This document shows positions 1 through 9,100 of a stretch of 19,167 nt of DNA, in pieces (the stretch's first letter is position 1; each line of letters opens with the position of its first letter). The notes under the pieces were generated by a model. That model made no database searches, was not told where the DNA came from, and saw only the letters and a program-made list of their open reading frames with translations. The stretch is from Francisellaceae bacterium UBA6186. Lineage in GTDB: Bacteria > Pseudomonadota > Gammaproteobacteria > UBA6186 > Azoamicaceae. Location of the stretch: NCBI GenBank assembly GCA_002422785.1, contig DITK01000022.1, positions 1 to 19,167 on the forward strand, read 5' to 3'. The position numbers and the translations under genes are program-made.

Positions 1-860
1 ACTATAAACCAAAAAATAGTTTTGTAGATTTAAATAATGCCCCTTCAACTCAAACAAGTATCGAAAAAAATGATATGTATTATAAAGCATTAAAAGAAGA
101 AGCTTTTCAAAGATTATTAAATACCAAAATACCCCTACAACCAGAACAAATTATTAAATTCAATCAAGAATTAGATAAAACTCAAAAAGCAAGTCGCACG
201 AGTCCTACACCACCGCCACAACCTATTTCATCTACCATAAATATAGATTTATCCCCAGGCAGCCCCCCACCAGTAGTTAGACTTTCAGCTGGTTTTGTTA
301 GCTCTTTGGTGTTTGTCGATTCTACCGGGCAACCTTGGCCAGTTGCCGATTATAGCCTTGGAAATCCCCAGGAAGTTAATATTCAATGGGATAAAAAAAC
401 TAATGCTTTGTTTATACAAAGTACTGCACCTTATGTAACTGCTAATTTAGCAGTTCGTTTAGCAAAATTAGATACTCCAATCATGATTTCTTTAGTAACA
501 GGACAACGTCAAGTGGATTATCGAGTGGATTTTCAAATAAGAGCAAATGGGCCCAATGCATTACCTTCGATCGGAGAGGCCATTTACCCAAATTTTGCTA
601 TGTCACCGTCCCTGTTAAAAATATTAGACGGGATACCCCCAGAAAACAGCAGAGAATTACAAGTATCTGATAATTTTGGACGTGCTTGGATATATAATGG
701 AAAACTTATTTTTAGAACTAATTTAGTAGTGTTATCACCAGCCTGGAACGCAACAGTATCTAGTGCGGATGGTACGAAAGTATATGAATTTATGCAAACA
801 CCATTAATATTAGCATCTAAAGACGGTAAAACTGTCAAAATAGAAATATCAGGATTTTAA
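1..860 (+). CDS. icmK: Dot/Icm outer-membrane core protein IcmK (DotH), 5' partial
   Basis: IcmK/DotH is a periplasmic and outer-membrane part of the Dot/Icm type IVB core complex, where it works with DotC, DotD and IcmE/DotG. The frame is open from position 3 to the TAA at 858-860. The ATG at 75 is therefore only an internal methionine, and the true start with its signal peptide lies upstream of the window. About 285 residues are visible; the Legionella protein is about 360. A Pro/Ser/Thr-rich linker (near nt 190-270) precedes the conserved C-terminal beta-rich domain, which contains 'GQPWPVADY' and 'LVTGQRQVDYRVDF', typical of the DotH/VirB9-TrbG-like fold. The stop codon touches the icmE start, which implies translational coupling. 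The order icmK-icmE-icmG supports the identification. Confidence 0.93.
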   Translation, partial: YKPKNSFVDLNNAPSTQTSIEKNDMYYKALKEEAFQRLLNTKIPLQPEQIIKFNQELDKTQKASRTSPTPPPQPISSTINIDLSPGSPPPVVRLSAGFVSSLVFVDSTGQPWPVADYSLGNPQEVNIQWDKKTNALFIQSTAPYVTANLAVRLAKLDTPIMISLVTGQRQVDYRVDFQIRANGPNALPSIGEAIYPNFAMSPSLLKILDGIPPENSRELQVSDNFGRAWIYNGKLIFRTNLVVLSPAWNATVSSADGTKVYEFMQTPLILASKDGKTVKIEISGF

Positions 861-3152
861 ATGGCAGAAGCTGAACACTCAATATCTAGTACCAGAACCA
901 GAACATTATTAATCATAATAGGCAGTATGCTATTTATTGGAGTATGGGTGGCCGTTTATAGTTTTTCTAAGGGTAGCAAAGGCAGCAAAACCATATCGCC
1001 AACATCCGGAATCCCCACTAATATTACTGTAACCCCAGGCTCTAAAAGTAGTGAAAAATATGTAGAGCTACAAAGAGCTGCTAATCTTAAAGGTACTAAA
1101 CAAGCAGACGCTCAAGGTAACACTTTTATCCCAACCATAATTGGCAACAAAGCCGATGATTCAAGTCAAAGTTTTAATAATAAATTAGCTGATATTTTAA
1201 AAGAAAAAGCCTCAGGACCGCAAGACTATGAAAGATTAAGCAAACAATTAGCAATGCTATTAGCAGAATTTAACAAACAAGGTAACAATATAGATAATTT
1301 ATTACGTTTAATCCGTGAATTACAAAATCAAGGATATAATGTTGAGGACTTAGAGGCACTACTAAGCAAATTAAGGGGAAATGGTTATAATACCGATGAA
1401 TTAGCAAGATTATTAGCCTTGTTGAAAAATCAAGGGTATGCTATTAACGATTTAGAAAGCTTGTTAAGAAAATTATTAGCTCAAGGATATGATCCAGATT
1501 TAATTAACAAACTTTTAGAAAAGTTACTAAAAGATAGGTTAAAAGCATCCGAAGACGCACTAAAAGATAGATTACAAGCATTAGAAGACGCACTTAAAAA
1601 ATTACAAGCTGGTGGCTATAACACTACCAATAATACGTATGTTCAACAAGTAAACAACCCTGATTTTAATAAATTATTAGATCAATTAGCTAATAAAGGA
1701 TATAACACTAAATCTTTAGAAGACCTTTTGAAAGAGTTAATGAATAAAGGCTACAATATTTTTGACATGCAAATCCTGATGCAACAATTACAAAAAGACG
1801 GCTACGACATCAGCCAACTACAAGATTTATTAGATCAATTCCGAAAGGCAGGACAAGATATTAAAGACTTAAGAAGTTTACTGGATGCTTTGTCTAAAAA
1901 AAACATATCGACACCAATAATCCAGAAAGAACCAACAGAGTCTAAAGGATCCACTAAACCTGAAGAACCTACCGATATTAAATCAGCATTATCAAATATT
2001 TTTAATAAAAAAGACAATAATTCTGCACCAATATCAGCTCCAGAACAACAATATCAAGATTTAGTAAAAAAACAGCAAGAAAATGTTTTAATGGCGGAAA
2101 AAAATAAAAAACTTGTTGAAGAAAAACAAGTTGCTTATCAAAAATCATTAATTAGTTCAGAATCCAGAAAAAAAGATATGGAATCAATTTTAGCAAACAT
2201 GTCCGCAACTGCCGATACATTAGCTGCAAATTCTACTAAAATAGCCACGCAAAGTTTTATACAAGGAGATGAAATAAAATCTGATAACGAATCAACCTTT
2301 AGTGGCACTGAAAAATCTAATCTAGCCTCAGCAGGTCTAAACAATAAAAATGATACCATATTAAAAGCCGGCACCGTGCTATTTGCGGTACTAGAAACTG
2401 CAGTTAATTCTGATGAGCCTGGGCCAATTTTAGCAAGAATAGTGCAGCCACCGTTACAAAACACCACTATCATTGGTAGCATGCAAACCTCTAGCAACAA
2501 ATACGCAGAAGGTCTGCTATTATCTTTTTCAACAGCTAATATTCCTGATAGGATCCGTACTTACGGGATTACAGCTGTAGCCATCGATCCAGATACTGCC
2601 AGAACTGCGATTGCCAGCGACGTTGATCACCACTATTTATTACGCTGGGGCACGCTGTTTGCTGCAAGTTTTTTGCAAGGTTACTCTAAAGCTGTTGCTC
2701 AAAGCGGTACTAAAGTTGATACCTCGAACAACGGGGCCCAATCGGTTACTACGACCACCCAATCCCCTCTAAACCCAAAACAACAGGTTCACCAAGGTTT
2801 AAGCGAGGTTGCAACTGCTTGGGGGCAAGGAATTTCAACTTTTAGTTCTCGTCCGACCACTATCACTATTAAAGCAGGAACCAGCATTGGTCTTTTATTA
2901 ACAGCGGACTTTACTATTCCATCATCCGATGAAATACCAGAAGCAAAAGAGTTATCATCACAACAAAACAAAAGTAACAATAATCAAGCAAAAACAATAG
3001 CTGCTGTATCAACATCTCAAAATCAACAAAATATCTTACCAAGCACCAACGACACAACTATTACTTCAAGCAATGATGCAATTACGGTAAATCAAAATAC
3101 TGTTAAAAATAATACAGCTACTAGCCGCAATCCTGATGCAAATCACAATTAG
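861..3152 (+). CDS. icmE: Dot/Icm core channel protein IcmE (DotG), VirB10-like
   Basis: IcmE/DotG is the VirB10-like protein that spans from inner to outer membrane and forms the central Dot/Icm channel. This 763-residue protein has a short cytoplasmic N-terminus and one membrane segment (about residues 15-35). Two arrays of 17-residue repeats follow (141-225 and 280-347), then a Lys/Gln-rich helical stretch (about 395-440). The C-terminal TrbI/VirB10-like domain (about 495-685) includes an antenna-like helix starting at 'RWGTLFAASFLQGY' (596-609). A tail of about 70 residues rich in Asn, Gln, Ser and Thr ends the protein. The ATG directly follows the icmK stop. It is shorter than Legionella DotG (about 1050 residues), apparently because the repeat region is smaller and differently built. 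Identification rests on the C-terminal domain and gene order. Confidence 0.94.
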   Translation: MAEAEHSISSTRTRTLLIIIGSMLFIGVWVAVYSFSKGSKGSKTISPTSGIPTNITVTPGSKSSEKYVELQRAANLKGTKQADAQGNTFIPTIIGNKADDSSQSFNNKLADILKEKASGPQDYERLSKQLAMLLAEFNKQGNNIDNLLRLIRELQNQGYNVEDLEALLSKLRGNGYNTDELARLLALLKNQGYAINDLESLLRKLLAQGYDPDLINKLLEKLLKDRLKASEDALKDRLQALEDALKKLQAGGYNTTNNTYVQQVNNPDFNKLLDQLANKGYNTKSLEDLLKELMNKGYNIFDMQILMQQLQKDGYDISQLQDLLDQFRKAGQDIKDLRSLLDALSKKNISTPIIQKEPTESKGSTKPEEPTDIKSALSNIFNKKDNNSAPISAPEQQYQDLVKKQQENVLMAEKNKKLVEEKQVAYQKSLISSESRKKDMESILANMSATADTLAANSTKIATQSFIQGDEIKSDNESTFSGTEKSNLASAGLNNKNDTILKAGTVLFAVLETAVNSDEPGPILARIVQPPLQNTTIIGSMQTSSNKYAEGLLLSFSTANIPDRIRTYGITAVAIDPDTARTAIASDVDHHYLLRWGTLFAASFLQGYSKAVAQSGTKVDTSNNGAQSVTTTTQSPLNPKQQVHQGLSEVATAWGQGISTFSSRPTTITIKAGTSIGLLLTADFTIPSSDEIPEAKELSSQQNKSNNNQAKTIAAVSTSQNQQNILPSTNDTTITSSNDAITVNQNTVKNNTATSRNPDANHN
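1281..1535 (+). repeat. 17-residue repeat array 1 inside icmE
   Basis: Five consecutive units of exactly 17 residues (51 nt) cover IcmE residues 141-225. Each starts with Gly-(Tyr/Asn) at residues 141, 158, 175, 192 and 209, and continues roughly as GYNxxDLxxLLxxLxxx. The protein pattern is regular, but the DNA copies have diverged, so this is an old, selected repeat rather than a fresh duplication. Amphipathic helices separated by Gly-Tyr turns are likely (inference). Confidence 0.85.
1527..1592 (+). repeat. 33-nt tandem duplication inside icmE
   Basis: Two adjacent 33-nt copies (1527-1559 and 1560-1592) both begin CTAAAAGATAG and end GAAGACGCA, with only a few differences. They encode 11 residues twice (DRLKASEDALK and DRLQALEDALK). 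Their similarity at DNA level suggests a more recent duplication than the surrounding 51-nt units, and it shifts the repeat phase between the two arrays. Confidence 0.85.
1698..1901 (+). repeat. 17-residue repeat array 2 inside icmE
   Basis: Four more units of exactly 17 residues cover IcmE residues 280-347, starting at Gly280, Gly297, Gly314 and Gly331. The GY(N/D)xxxLxxLLxxLxxx pattern is the same as in array 1. The arrays are separated by the 11-residue duplication and an Asn/Thr-rich spacer (about residues 226-279). Confidence 0.83.
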
Positions 3153-3173
3153 AGTTAATATCGGAGCCATTAT

Positions 3174-4247
3174 ATGACTAAAAATGAATTGGGTTTAGAC
3201 GATGAATCAAATGAACATTTAGATTTTTTAGAAGACGATGAGGCACATTTAGATCCTAAGGGACACTCTACTTTACCTTATAAAGCACCTTATTCTTTTT
3301 CCAACTTAACTAAACAGTTACTAATGTTTGCGATATTAGGAATAATAATTACTGTAATTATTATGTCAATAATGCACTCTAGAAAAAAACCTCATGCAAT
3401 TAATATCCCACTTAATTCTTCAGCGGTTCATAATACCAATAAAGCCACCAACCAAAACATATCAACTACGACCACCAAGACTGAAAATATGTTATTAACT
3501 CCCCCATCGATTACCCCAGATCCTGTGATGTCAGAAATAGGGCAAATAAAACCCCCGCAACCTGCAGCCGAGCTGCCACAACCAATAGTCCCTGATAATA
3601 ATTTACCAGAACAATCATCTAATCATAATTCAACTTGGCAAGAATTAAAAAAATCTATTACAGATAATAGCCATAAGCCAGCTGACCCAGCTCATAACAC
3701 AGAAATTAACGTGCCAATTGGTGGTTTTGAACGAACATCAGCATCTAATCAAATAACACAATCACAAGCTAATTATAATTATAAAGCTCAAGAACATATT
3801 CAAGAATTAAAAACTATAATAACCAATATTACTGAGGAATTAACAGCTAATGTTAATCAAATCAAAGAATTACAAAATAATTTGAGAGATATTTCTCGTT
3901 CCATCTCTAATGTAAGCAGTAGTGTTAGTGGCGTTGATTCTAAAATATTAAATTTAACTAATACAGTTGATACTTTATCTATGGATGTTAAAAATGTTAA
4001 AAAATATATCCAAGAAGAAGATTTAGATTTAACCGCAAATTTAAAGCCATCAGAGCCAGATTTGTTTAGCAATACTCCAGAGTATGTGGTTCATGCGGTA
4101 ATACCAGGTAGGGCTTGGCTTAAATCTTCCGCTGGTCAAATAATTACTGTTACCGAAGGAGACTCTTTAGGAGATTATGGTAAAATTGCATTGATAGATG
4201 CATCGAATAATATCGTAAGAACAAGTTCTGGAGTGGTATTTAGATAA
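3174..4247 (+). CDS. icmG: Dot/Icm inner-membrane protein IcmG (DotF)
   Basis: IcmG/DotF is a bitopic inner-membrane protein tied to the Dot/Icm core and proposed to contact effectors. The 357-residue product has a strongly acidic N-terminus (about residues 8-28) and one membrane segment (about 48-68). A long Pro/Thr/Asn-rich periplasmic linker follows (70-200), then a heptad-like coiled coil (about 204-280). A compact C-terminal domain (about 302-357) contains 'VVHAVIPGRAWL' and 'TVTEGDSLGDYG'. A GGAG ribosome site (3163-3166) lies 7 nt before the ATG, and the gap to icmE is 21 nt. Legionella DotF is about 269 residues, so the linker here looks longer. Identification rests on the C-terminal domain and on position between icmE and icmC. 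Confidence 0.88.
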   Translation: MTKNELGLDDESNEHLDFLEDDEAHLDPKGHSTLPYKAPYSFSNLTKQLLMFAILGIIITVIIMSIMHSRKKPHAINIPLNSSAVHNTNKATNQNISTTTTKTENMLLTPPSITPDPVMSEIGQIKPPQPAAELPQPIVPDNNLPEQSSNHNSTWQELKKSITDNSHKPADPAHNTEINVPIGGFERTSASNQITQSQANYNYKAQEHIQELKTIITNITEELTANVNQIKELQNNLRDISRSISNVSSSVSGVDSKILNLTNTVDTLSMDVKNVKKYIQEEDLDLTANLKPSEPDLFSNTPEYVVHAVIPGRAWLKSSAGQIITVTEGDSLGDYGKIALIDASNNIVRTSSGVVFR

Positions 4248-4288
4248 TACATGTTATATTAAAAAAACACGCTAGCAGGAAGCAAAAT

Positions 4289-5026
4289 ATGAAATATAAT
4301 ATTAACCAACTAGTTACTATAAATACATCAAAATTAATTGTATTTGCTGTAGCCATCATAGTGACCATGATCCCGAATGATGCACTAGCGGCGACTAGTG
4401 GGGCACTGGGTAATCTAGATTTACAAAGCATCATGGTTAATTTGCGAACTATAATAAAACCATTAACCCAGCTAGTGCTAGCTGTGTCTTTTGTGGCTGG
4501 TATTGCATTTATGTTTCACGGCGTTATCATGTTACACACTTTTGGTCAAATTCAAAATCAAATGAGCAGGCCACACGGAATAACTGGTCCGTTTGTTCAA
4601 ATTGCCATTGGTGCAATACTACTTTACCTGCCAAGCTCATTAACCACTCTTTCTAATACTTTGATTGGCGTCATTCCTTATAATTTTTTTAATCCATCAG
4701 AATCCTATACTTTTAGGCTTGATAATGAAGGTAATGCCGTGGAAGTAACCAATGAACTAAATTACGCAACTAATGCCAGCAGCGAATTGGGATACGGGAC
4801 TCTTGGTATGGGGAACGAATGGGCACAATTAATAGACACCATTGTTCAATTCATTCAACTAGTTGGTCTTATATCTTTTATCCGTGGTTGGTTTATATTG
4901 TCGCAGGCAGGCGGATCCGGAGCACAACAAGGAAGTTTTGGCAAAGGCATCGTGCATATAATTGGTGGTATTTTAGCTATTAATTTTATTCCATTTATGC
5001 ACGCAATAGCACAAATAATTTTTTAA
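4289..5026 (+). CDS. icmC: Dot/Icm inner-membrane protein IcmC (DotE)
   Basis: IcmC/DotE is a polytopic inner-membrane protein required for Dot/Icm secretion; its precise role is not established. The 245-residue product has an N-terminal hydrophobic, signal-like segment (about 15-35) ending near 'ALA'. Likely membrane spans are at about 62-82, 102-122, 183-203 and 219-240. A hydrophilic loop at about 140-180 separates the two halves. The segment 'GAILLYLPSSLTT' is closely mirrored in the next gene, icmD, which suggests the two are paralogues. The ribosome site AGGAAG (4277-4282) is 6 nt before the ATG. Position between icmG and icmD supports the name. Confidence 0.88.
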   Translation: MKYNINQLVTINTSKLIVFAVAIIVTMIPNDALAATSGALGNLDLQSIMVNLRTIIKPLTQLVLAVSFVAGIAFMFHGVIMLHTFGQIQNQMSRPHGITGPFVQIAIGAILLYLPSSLTTLSNTLIGVIPYNFFNPSESYTFRLDNEGNAVEVTNELNYATNASSELGYGTLGMGNEWAQLIDTIVQFIQLVGLISFIRGWFILSQAGGSGAQQGSFGKGIVHIIGGILAINFIPFMHAIAQIIF

Positions 5027-5091
5027 TGCTAAAATCAAAATAGTTAATATAATTTATATACATTTATAATAAAAAATGAGGTTTAATTACT

Positions 5092-5520
5092 ATGCTACAT
5101 AAAAAATTAACTACCCAATTAAAAAAATATTTATTCCAGATTGCTATATTATCTTTTTGTTGTTTTTCAACCGTTACTGTTTGGGCAGCGGCTAGTGGTG
5201 GTGGAGAGTCATTAGCAGTTATATCTGGTAGAGTACAGTCAAACGTATTATCTATAGTAAAACTTTTAATAGTTCTGTCTTATTGTGCAGGAGTCGGTTT
5301 TGCCATGGCTGGGGTGTTGCAATTTAAAGCACACAAAGATAATCCGCAACAAACACCGCTAAGCAAACCAATGGTTTATTTAGCAGTAGCTGCATTTTTA
5401 TTATTCTTACCATCATTAATGAGCACAGCAGGCAGTACTATATTTGGCAGCAAAGCCGGACCTACTGGCGACTCTAAGATGTTAGATATATCAGGAGTTT
5501 CAGACGCACCCAAAGATTAA
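5092..5520 (+). CDS. icmD: Dot/Icm small membrane protein IcmD (DotP)
   Basis: IcmD/DotP is a small inner-membrane Dot/Icm component of unknown mechanism. The 142-residue product starts with a basic stretch and a hydrophobic signal (about 13-30) followed by 'WAAAS', a plausible signal peptidase site. Two membrane spans follow (about 52-74 and 92-112). The hydrophobic cores and the 'LLFLPS' motif resemble IcmC. A TGAGGT ribosome site (5077-5082) precedes the ATG by 9 nt. The 65-nt gap from icmC holds a TATAAT box (5065-5070) that could be an internal promoter, but no convincing -35 element accompanies it. Confidence 0.88.
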   Translation: MLHKKLTTQLKKYLFQIAILSFCCFSTVTVWAAASGGGESLAVISGRVQSNVLSIVKLLIVLSYCAGVGFAMAGVLQFKAHKDNPQQTPLSKPMVYLAVAAFLLFLPSLMSTAGSTIFGSKAGPTGDSKMLDISGVSDAPKD

Positions 5521-5541
5521 TAAAATACAAGGTTATATTTT

Positions 5542-6156
5542 GTGTCTTTATTACCTATTAAGTTAAATGCCGAGCGTGGTAATTGGCAATTATTCAAAAC
5601 CAGGAAGAATAATAAACGCTTCCTGGAATTTGAAAAGAAAATTTTAGCACGAGATGAATATACTTGTAGTTATTGTGGATTTACATGTTCGGATTATCAA
5701 ACTGTTGTTAATCGTGATCAAGATTATAGAAATAATAAAGCTAGTAATTTAGTAACTGCCTGCCCTTTTTGTTATCAATGTTTTTTTTTAGACGCATTAG
5801 TTAATCCAGAATTAGGTGGTGGTTACATAATATATTTACCAGAAATCAGTCAGAGTGATTTAAATAATTTTTGCCGAGTATTATTTTCTTGCTTATTAAA
5901 AAATGCGCCATATAAAGGAAAACTACAAACTACTTATTTAAGTTTTAAAGATCGTTCTAAACAAATAGAAGATATGTTTGGACCTGGCAGCTCAAATCCT
6001 GCAACTTTTGGACAAACTTTAATAGACAGCGGGTTATCTAAAAAAGAATTATCTCATCCTATTTTAACTCAATTACGCTTACTACCAGAACGAAAGTTCT
6101 TTGAAAAACAAATTTTATATTGGAAAACCAACATTTTTGATAAAATTCCGTTATAA
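5542..6156 (+). CDS. icmJ: Dot/Icm coupling-complex zinc protein IcmJ (DotN)
   Basis: IcmJ/DotN is a cytoplasmic subunit of the Dot/Icm type IV coupling complex. In Legionella it binds the DotL ATPase together with IcmS, IcmW and LvgA. The 204-residue product has an HNH-like zinc-binding core, with CxxC pairs at Cys42/Cys45 and Cys74/Cys77. The extra cysteines Cys49 and Cys80 sit close by. The phrase 'RDEYTCSYCGF' is typical of HNH-related folds, but the catalytic His pattern of a nuclease is not evident, so a structural zinc site is more likely. Translation starts at GTG (5542), with AAGG at 5529-5532 as ribosome site. The gap to icmD is 21 nt. Confidence 0.92.
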   Translation: MSLLPIKLNAERGNWQLFKTRKNNKRFLEFEKKILARDEYTCSYCGFTCSDYQTVVNRDQDYRNNKASNLVTACPFCYQCFFLDALVNPELGGGYIIYLPEISQSDLNNFCRVLFSCLLKNAPYKGKLQTTYLSFKDRSKQIEDMFGPGSSNPATFGQTLIDSGLSKKELSHPILTQLRLLPERKFFEKQILYWKTNIFDKIPL

Positions 6157-6174
6157 TTTTATTACGGAGATTAA

Positions 6175-9100
6175 ATGAGCAACATACTAGATCCAATTAT
6201 TGATGCCGTAGATGGCCTATTAGGTTGGGTTGGTGTATCTTTCGGACAATGGGCAGAATCGTACTGCAAATTAGAAAGTGCTGAAGACACTTATAATTTA
6301 GTGGCTAGAGACGGATCCTTAGTTTCCATCATAAAAATTCATGGCATAACATACTTGGTTGGTCCTGAAGAATTTCAAAGGATCCATAACGAAATAACTA
6401 CCAGTTTAAAAACCGCCCTCAGTCGAGATGGCCAGGGGGTACAGATGTTTTTTAAACATGATAATGAAAATATTGTCAAACAATTAAATAATATTATTAC
6501 TCCGGCCAAAGAAACTGCATTACGGCTTGGTTTAAATTTAGAAGATTTATTTAATGAGAAAATAAATTTCTTAAAAGATTATTGCCACGAAGAAGAAATG
6601 TACTTAGTACTCTGGACTATGCCGTCTTCTCTGTCTAAAACTCAAGCAGAACAAGTAGATAAGATCCGTAACAAACAATTTAAAGAAAATAAAGTTCCAC
6701 TTATGATCAACGCCCAAAATTTCTTAGCCTCGATCCCAGAAATGCGAGAAAATCATAATAGCTTTGTTAATTTAACTCTTAATAGCTTAACTGATATCGG
6801 TTTTTCTTGTGAAAAATTAAATGTACACGCTGCGTGTTATGCGATCCGTAAAAATATTGATCCAGACTTTACCGACGATGCTTGGCAACCATATTTACCA
6901 GGAGATAATATCCCAGTTAGGGAAACAAAAAATTTTGCAGGAACAATATCTGATGTATTGTGGCCACCACTCTATAAACAATTAATCCCAAGAGATGTTA
7001 AAATTCGTGATTTGCGTATTGCTAATATCGGCGATAGAATTTATGGATCAGTATTTATTGATTTATTTCCCAAAGAATTAACTGCTTTTGTAACTTTATT
7101 GCATAGATTAGAACATTACAGTTTACCGTGGAGAATATCTTTTTGGATGGAAAGTGGTGGCGTACAATCTTTATCACTAAAATCAACGGTTGCAAGTTTA
7201 TTAAGTTTTGCCTCAGATAATAATAAGCTTATCAATAAATCTATAGATTATTTAAAATACTTAGGCACCAATACTGATGAATCTATTATAAAACTGAAAG
7301 TGACCGCCACTACTTGGGCAGATGCTAGTGACGAATTATTACTCAAAAGAAGAATATCAGAGCTTGCTAAAGCTGTCCAAAGTTGGGGATATACCGAAAC
7401 TTCAGAAATATCAGGAGATGCATTAGCCAGCGTATTATCTAGTGCATTGGCTATCACTAACGATAGCGTGGCAGCAACCTCGGTTGCACCATTATCGCAT
7501 GTTACTTATATGTTCCCTTTAACCAGACCAGCATCACCATGGACTAATGGTGCAATTTTATTTCGTTCTCCCGATGGAAAACCTTGGCCATATCAACCAG
7601 GTTCCACTTTGCAAACTACTTGGATCGATATTATTTATGCCCGTCCTGGTTCCGGTAAATCCATCTTATCAAATGCCATCAATTTGGCATTATGTTTATC
7701 TGCTGGTATCACCAGACTACCTAGAATCGCAATCATTGATATTGGACCTTCCAGTAGTGGTTTGATTTCCCTATTAAAAGAAGCCTTACCTAAAAACCAA
7801 CAGCATTTAGTCGCTTATCATAGATTGCGTATGGTAAAAGAAATGTCTATCAACCCATTTGATACTCAACTAGGATGTCGTTTTCCTTCCTCACAAGAAA
7901 GAGCTTTTTTGGTAAACTTTTTAACTTTATTGGCAACACCTGTTGGTGCCTCTAAATCATATGATGGTATTACTGATATGGTTGGGTTAGTAGTGGACGA
8001 AATGTACAAAAAATTTGCAGAAGAAGGAAATCCAAATCTATACACCCCTAATTTGGATACGACTATTGATCAAAAATTACAACAACTTAATTTTAATCCA
8101 GATCAACATGCTACTTGGTGGGAAGTAACTGATTTTTTATTTAAAAATCATGATATTCATTTGGCGCATATTGCACAACGCTATGCTATGCCACTGTTAG
8201 CTGATGCAGCGTCTATTTGTAGGAATTCCAATATAGAAGATCTTTATGGAAAAATTATAACTCCAACTGGTGAAAATATTATTGCAGCTTTCGGAAGAAT
8301 GGTATCTAGCGCTATTCGCGAATACCCTATTTTATCTAGTATTACGAGCTTTGATTTAGGTGAAGCTAAAGTTGTATCATTAGATTTAGACGAAGTTGCT
8401 AAATCAGGGGGAGAAGCTGCCGATAGGCAAACTGCTGTTATGTATATGCTAGCTAGATATATTTTAGCTAGAAGTTATTATTTAATAGAAGATCACGTAA
8501 AAGACATGCCAGCTTTATATCAAGAACATCACCGTAGAATAATTAAAGAAATCAGAGAAGATCCAAAAAGAATAGTATTCGATGAATTTCATCGAACTTC
8601 TAAGGCTAAGGCTGTCCGTGAACAAGTGATTGTCGATATGCGTGAAGGACGAAAATGGAAAGTCCAAGTAGCCCTGTTATCTCAGTCTATAGATGACTTC
8701 GACCCAGTTATGGTTGAGTTTGCAACCGCCATATTTATTATGGATGCGGGGCCTAAACAAGCTGTAGATAAATCGGTACAAGTTTTCGGATTATCAGAAA
8801 CAGCAAGACTAGCACTAGAAAGAAAAGTACATGGTCCAAGACAAGATGGCTCAACTTTTTTAGCACAGTTTGCAACTAAAAATGGCATTAATACCCAATT
8901 AATCACCAATACTATAGGGCCTATGGAGTTATGGGCATTTAACACGACCGCTGAAGATGTTAGGATTAGAAATGCTTTATATGACCAAATAGGTGCAGCC
9001 AACGCTAGAAAAGTATTGGCGCAAATATATCCAAATGGCTCTGCAGCTAAAGAAATAGAGAAACGATTGGCAACTTTTCGTGGCATAAATGCCACCGAAT

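Noticed and set aside
75..77. ATG at 75 as the start of icmK
   Set aside because: The frame is open upstream to the window edge and the protein would lack its signal peptide, so this is an internal methionine of a truncated gene.
5065..5070. TATAAT before icmD as an internal promoter
   Set aside because: No -35 hexamer at a suitable distance, and such boxes arise easily in A+T-rich gaps. It is mentioned under icmD but not listed as a feature.
8682..9095. 137-codon minus-strand frame inside icmB
   Set aside because: It overlaps conserved IcmB C-terminal sequence and shows no ribosome site or family resemblance.
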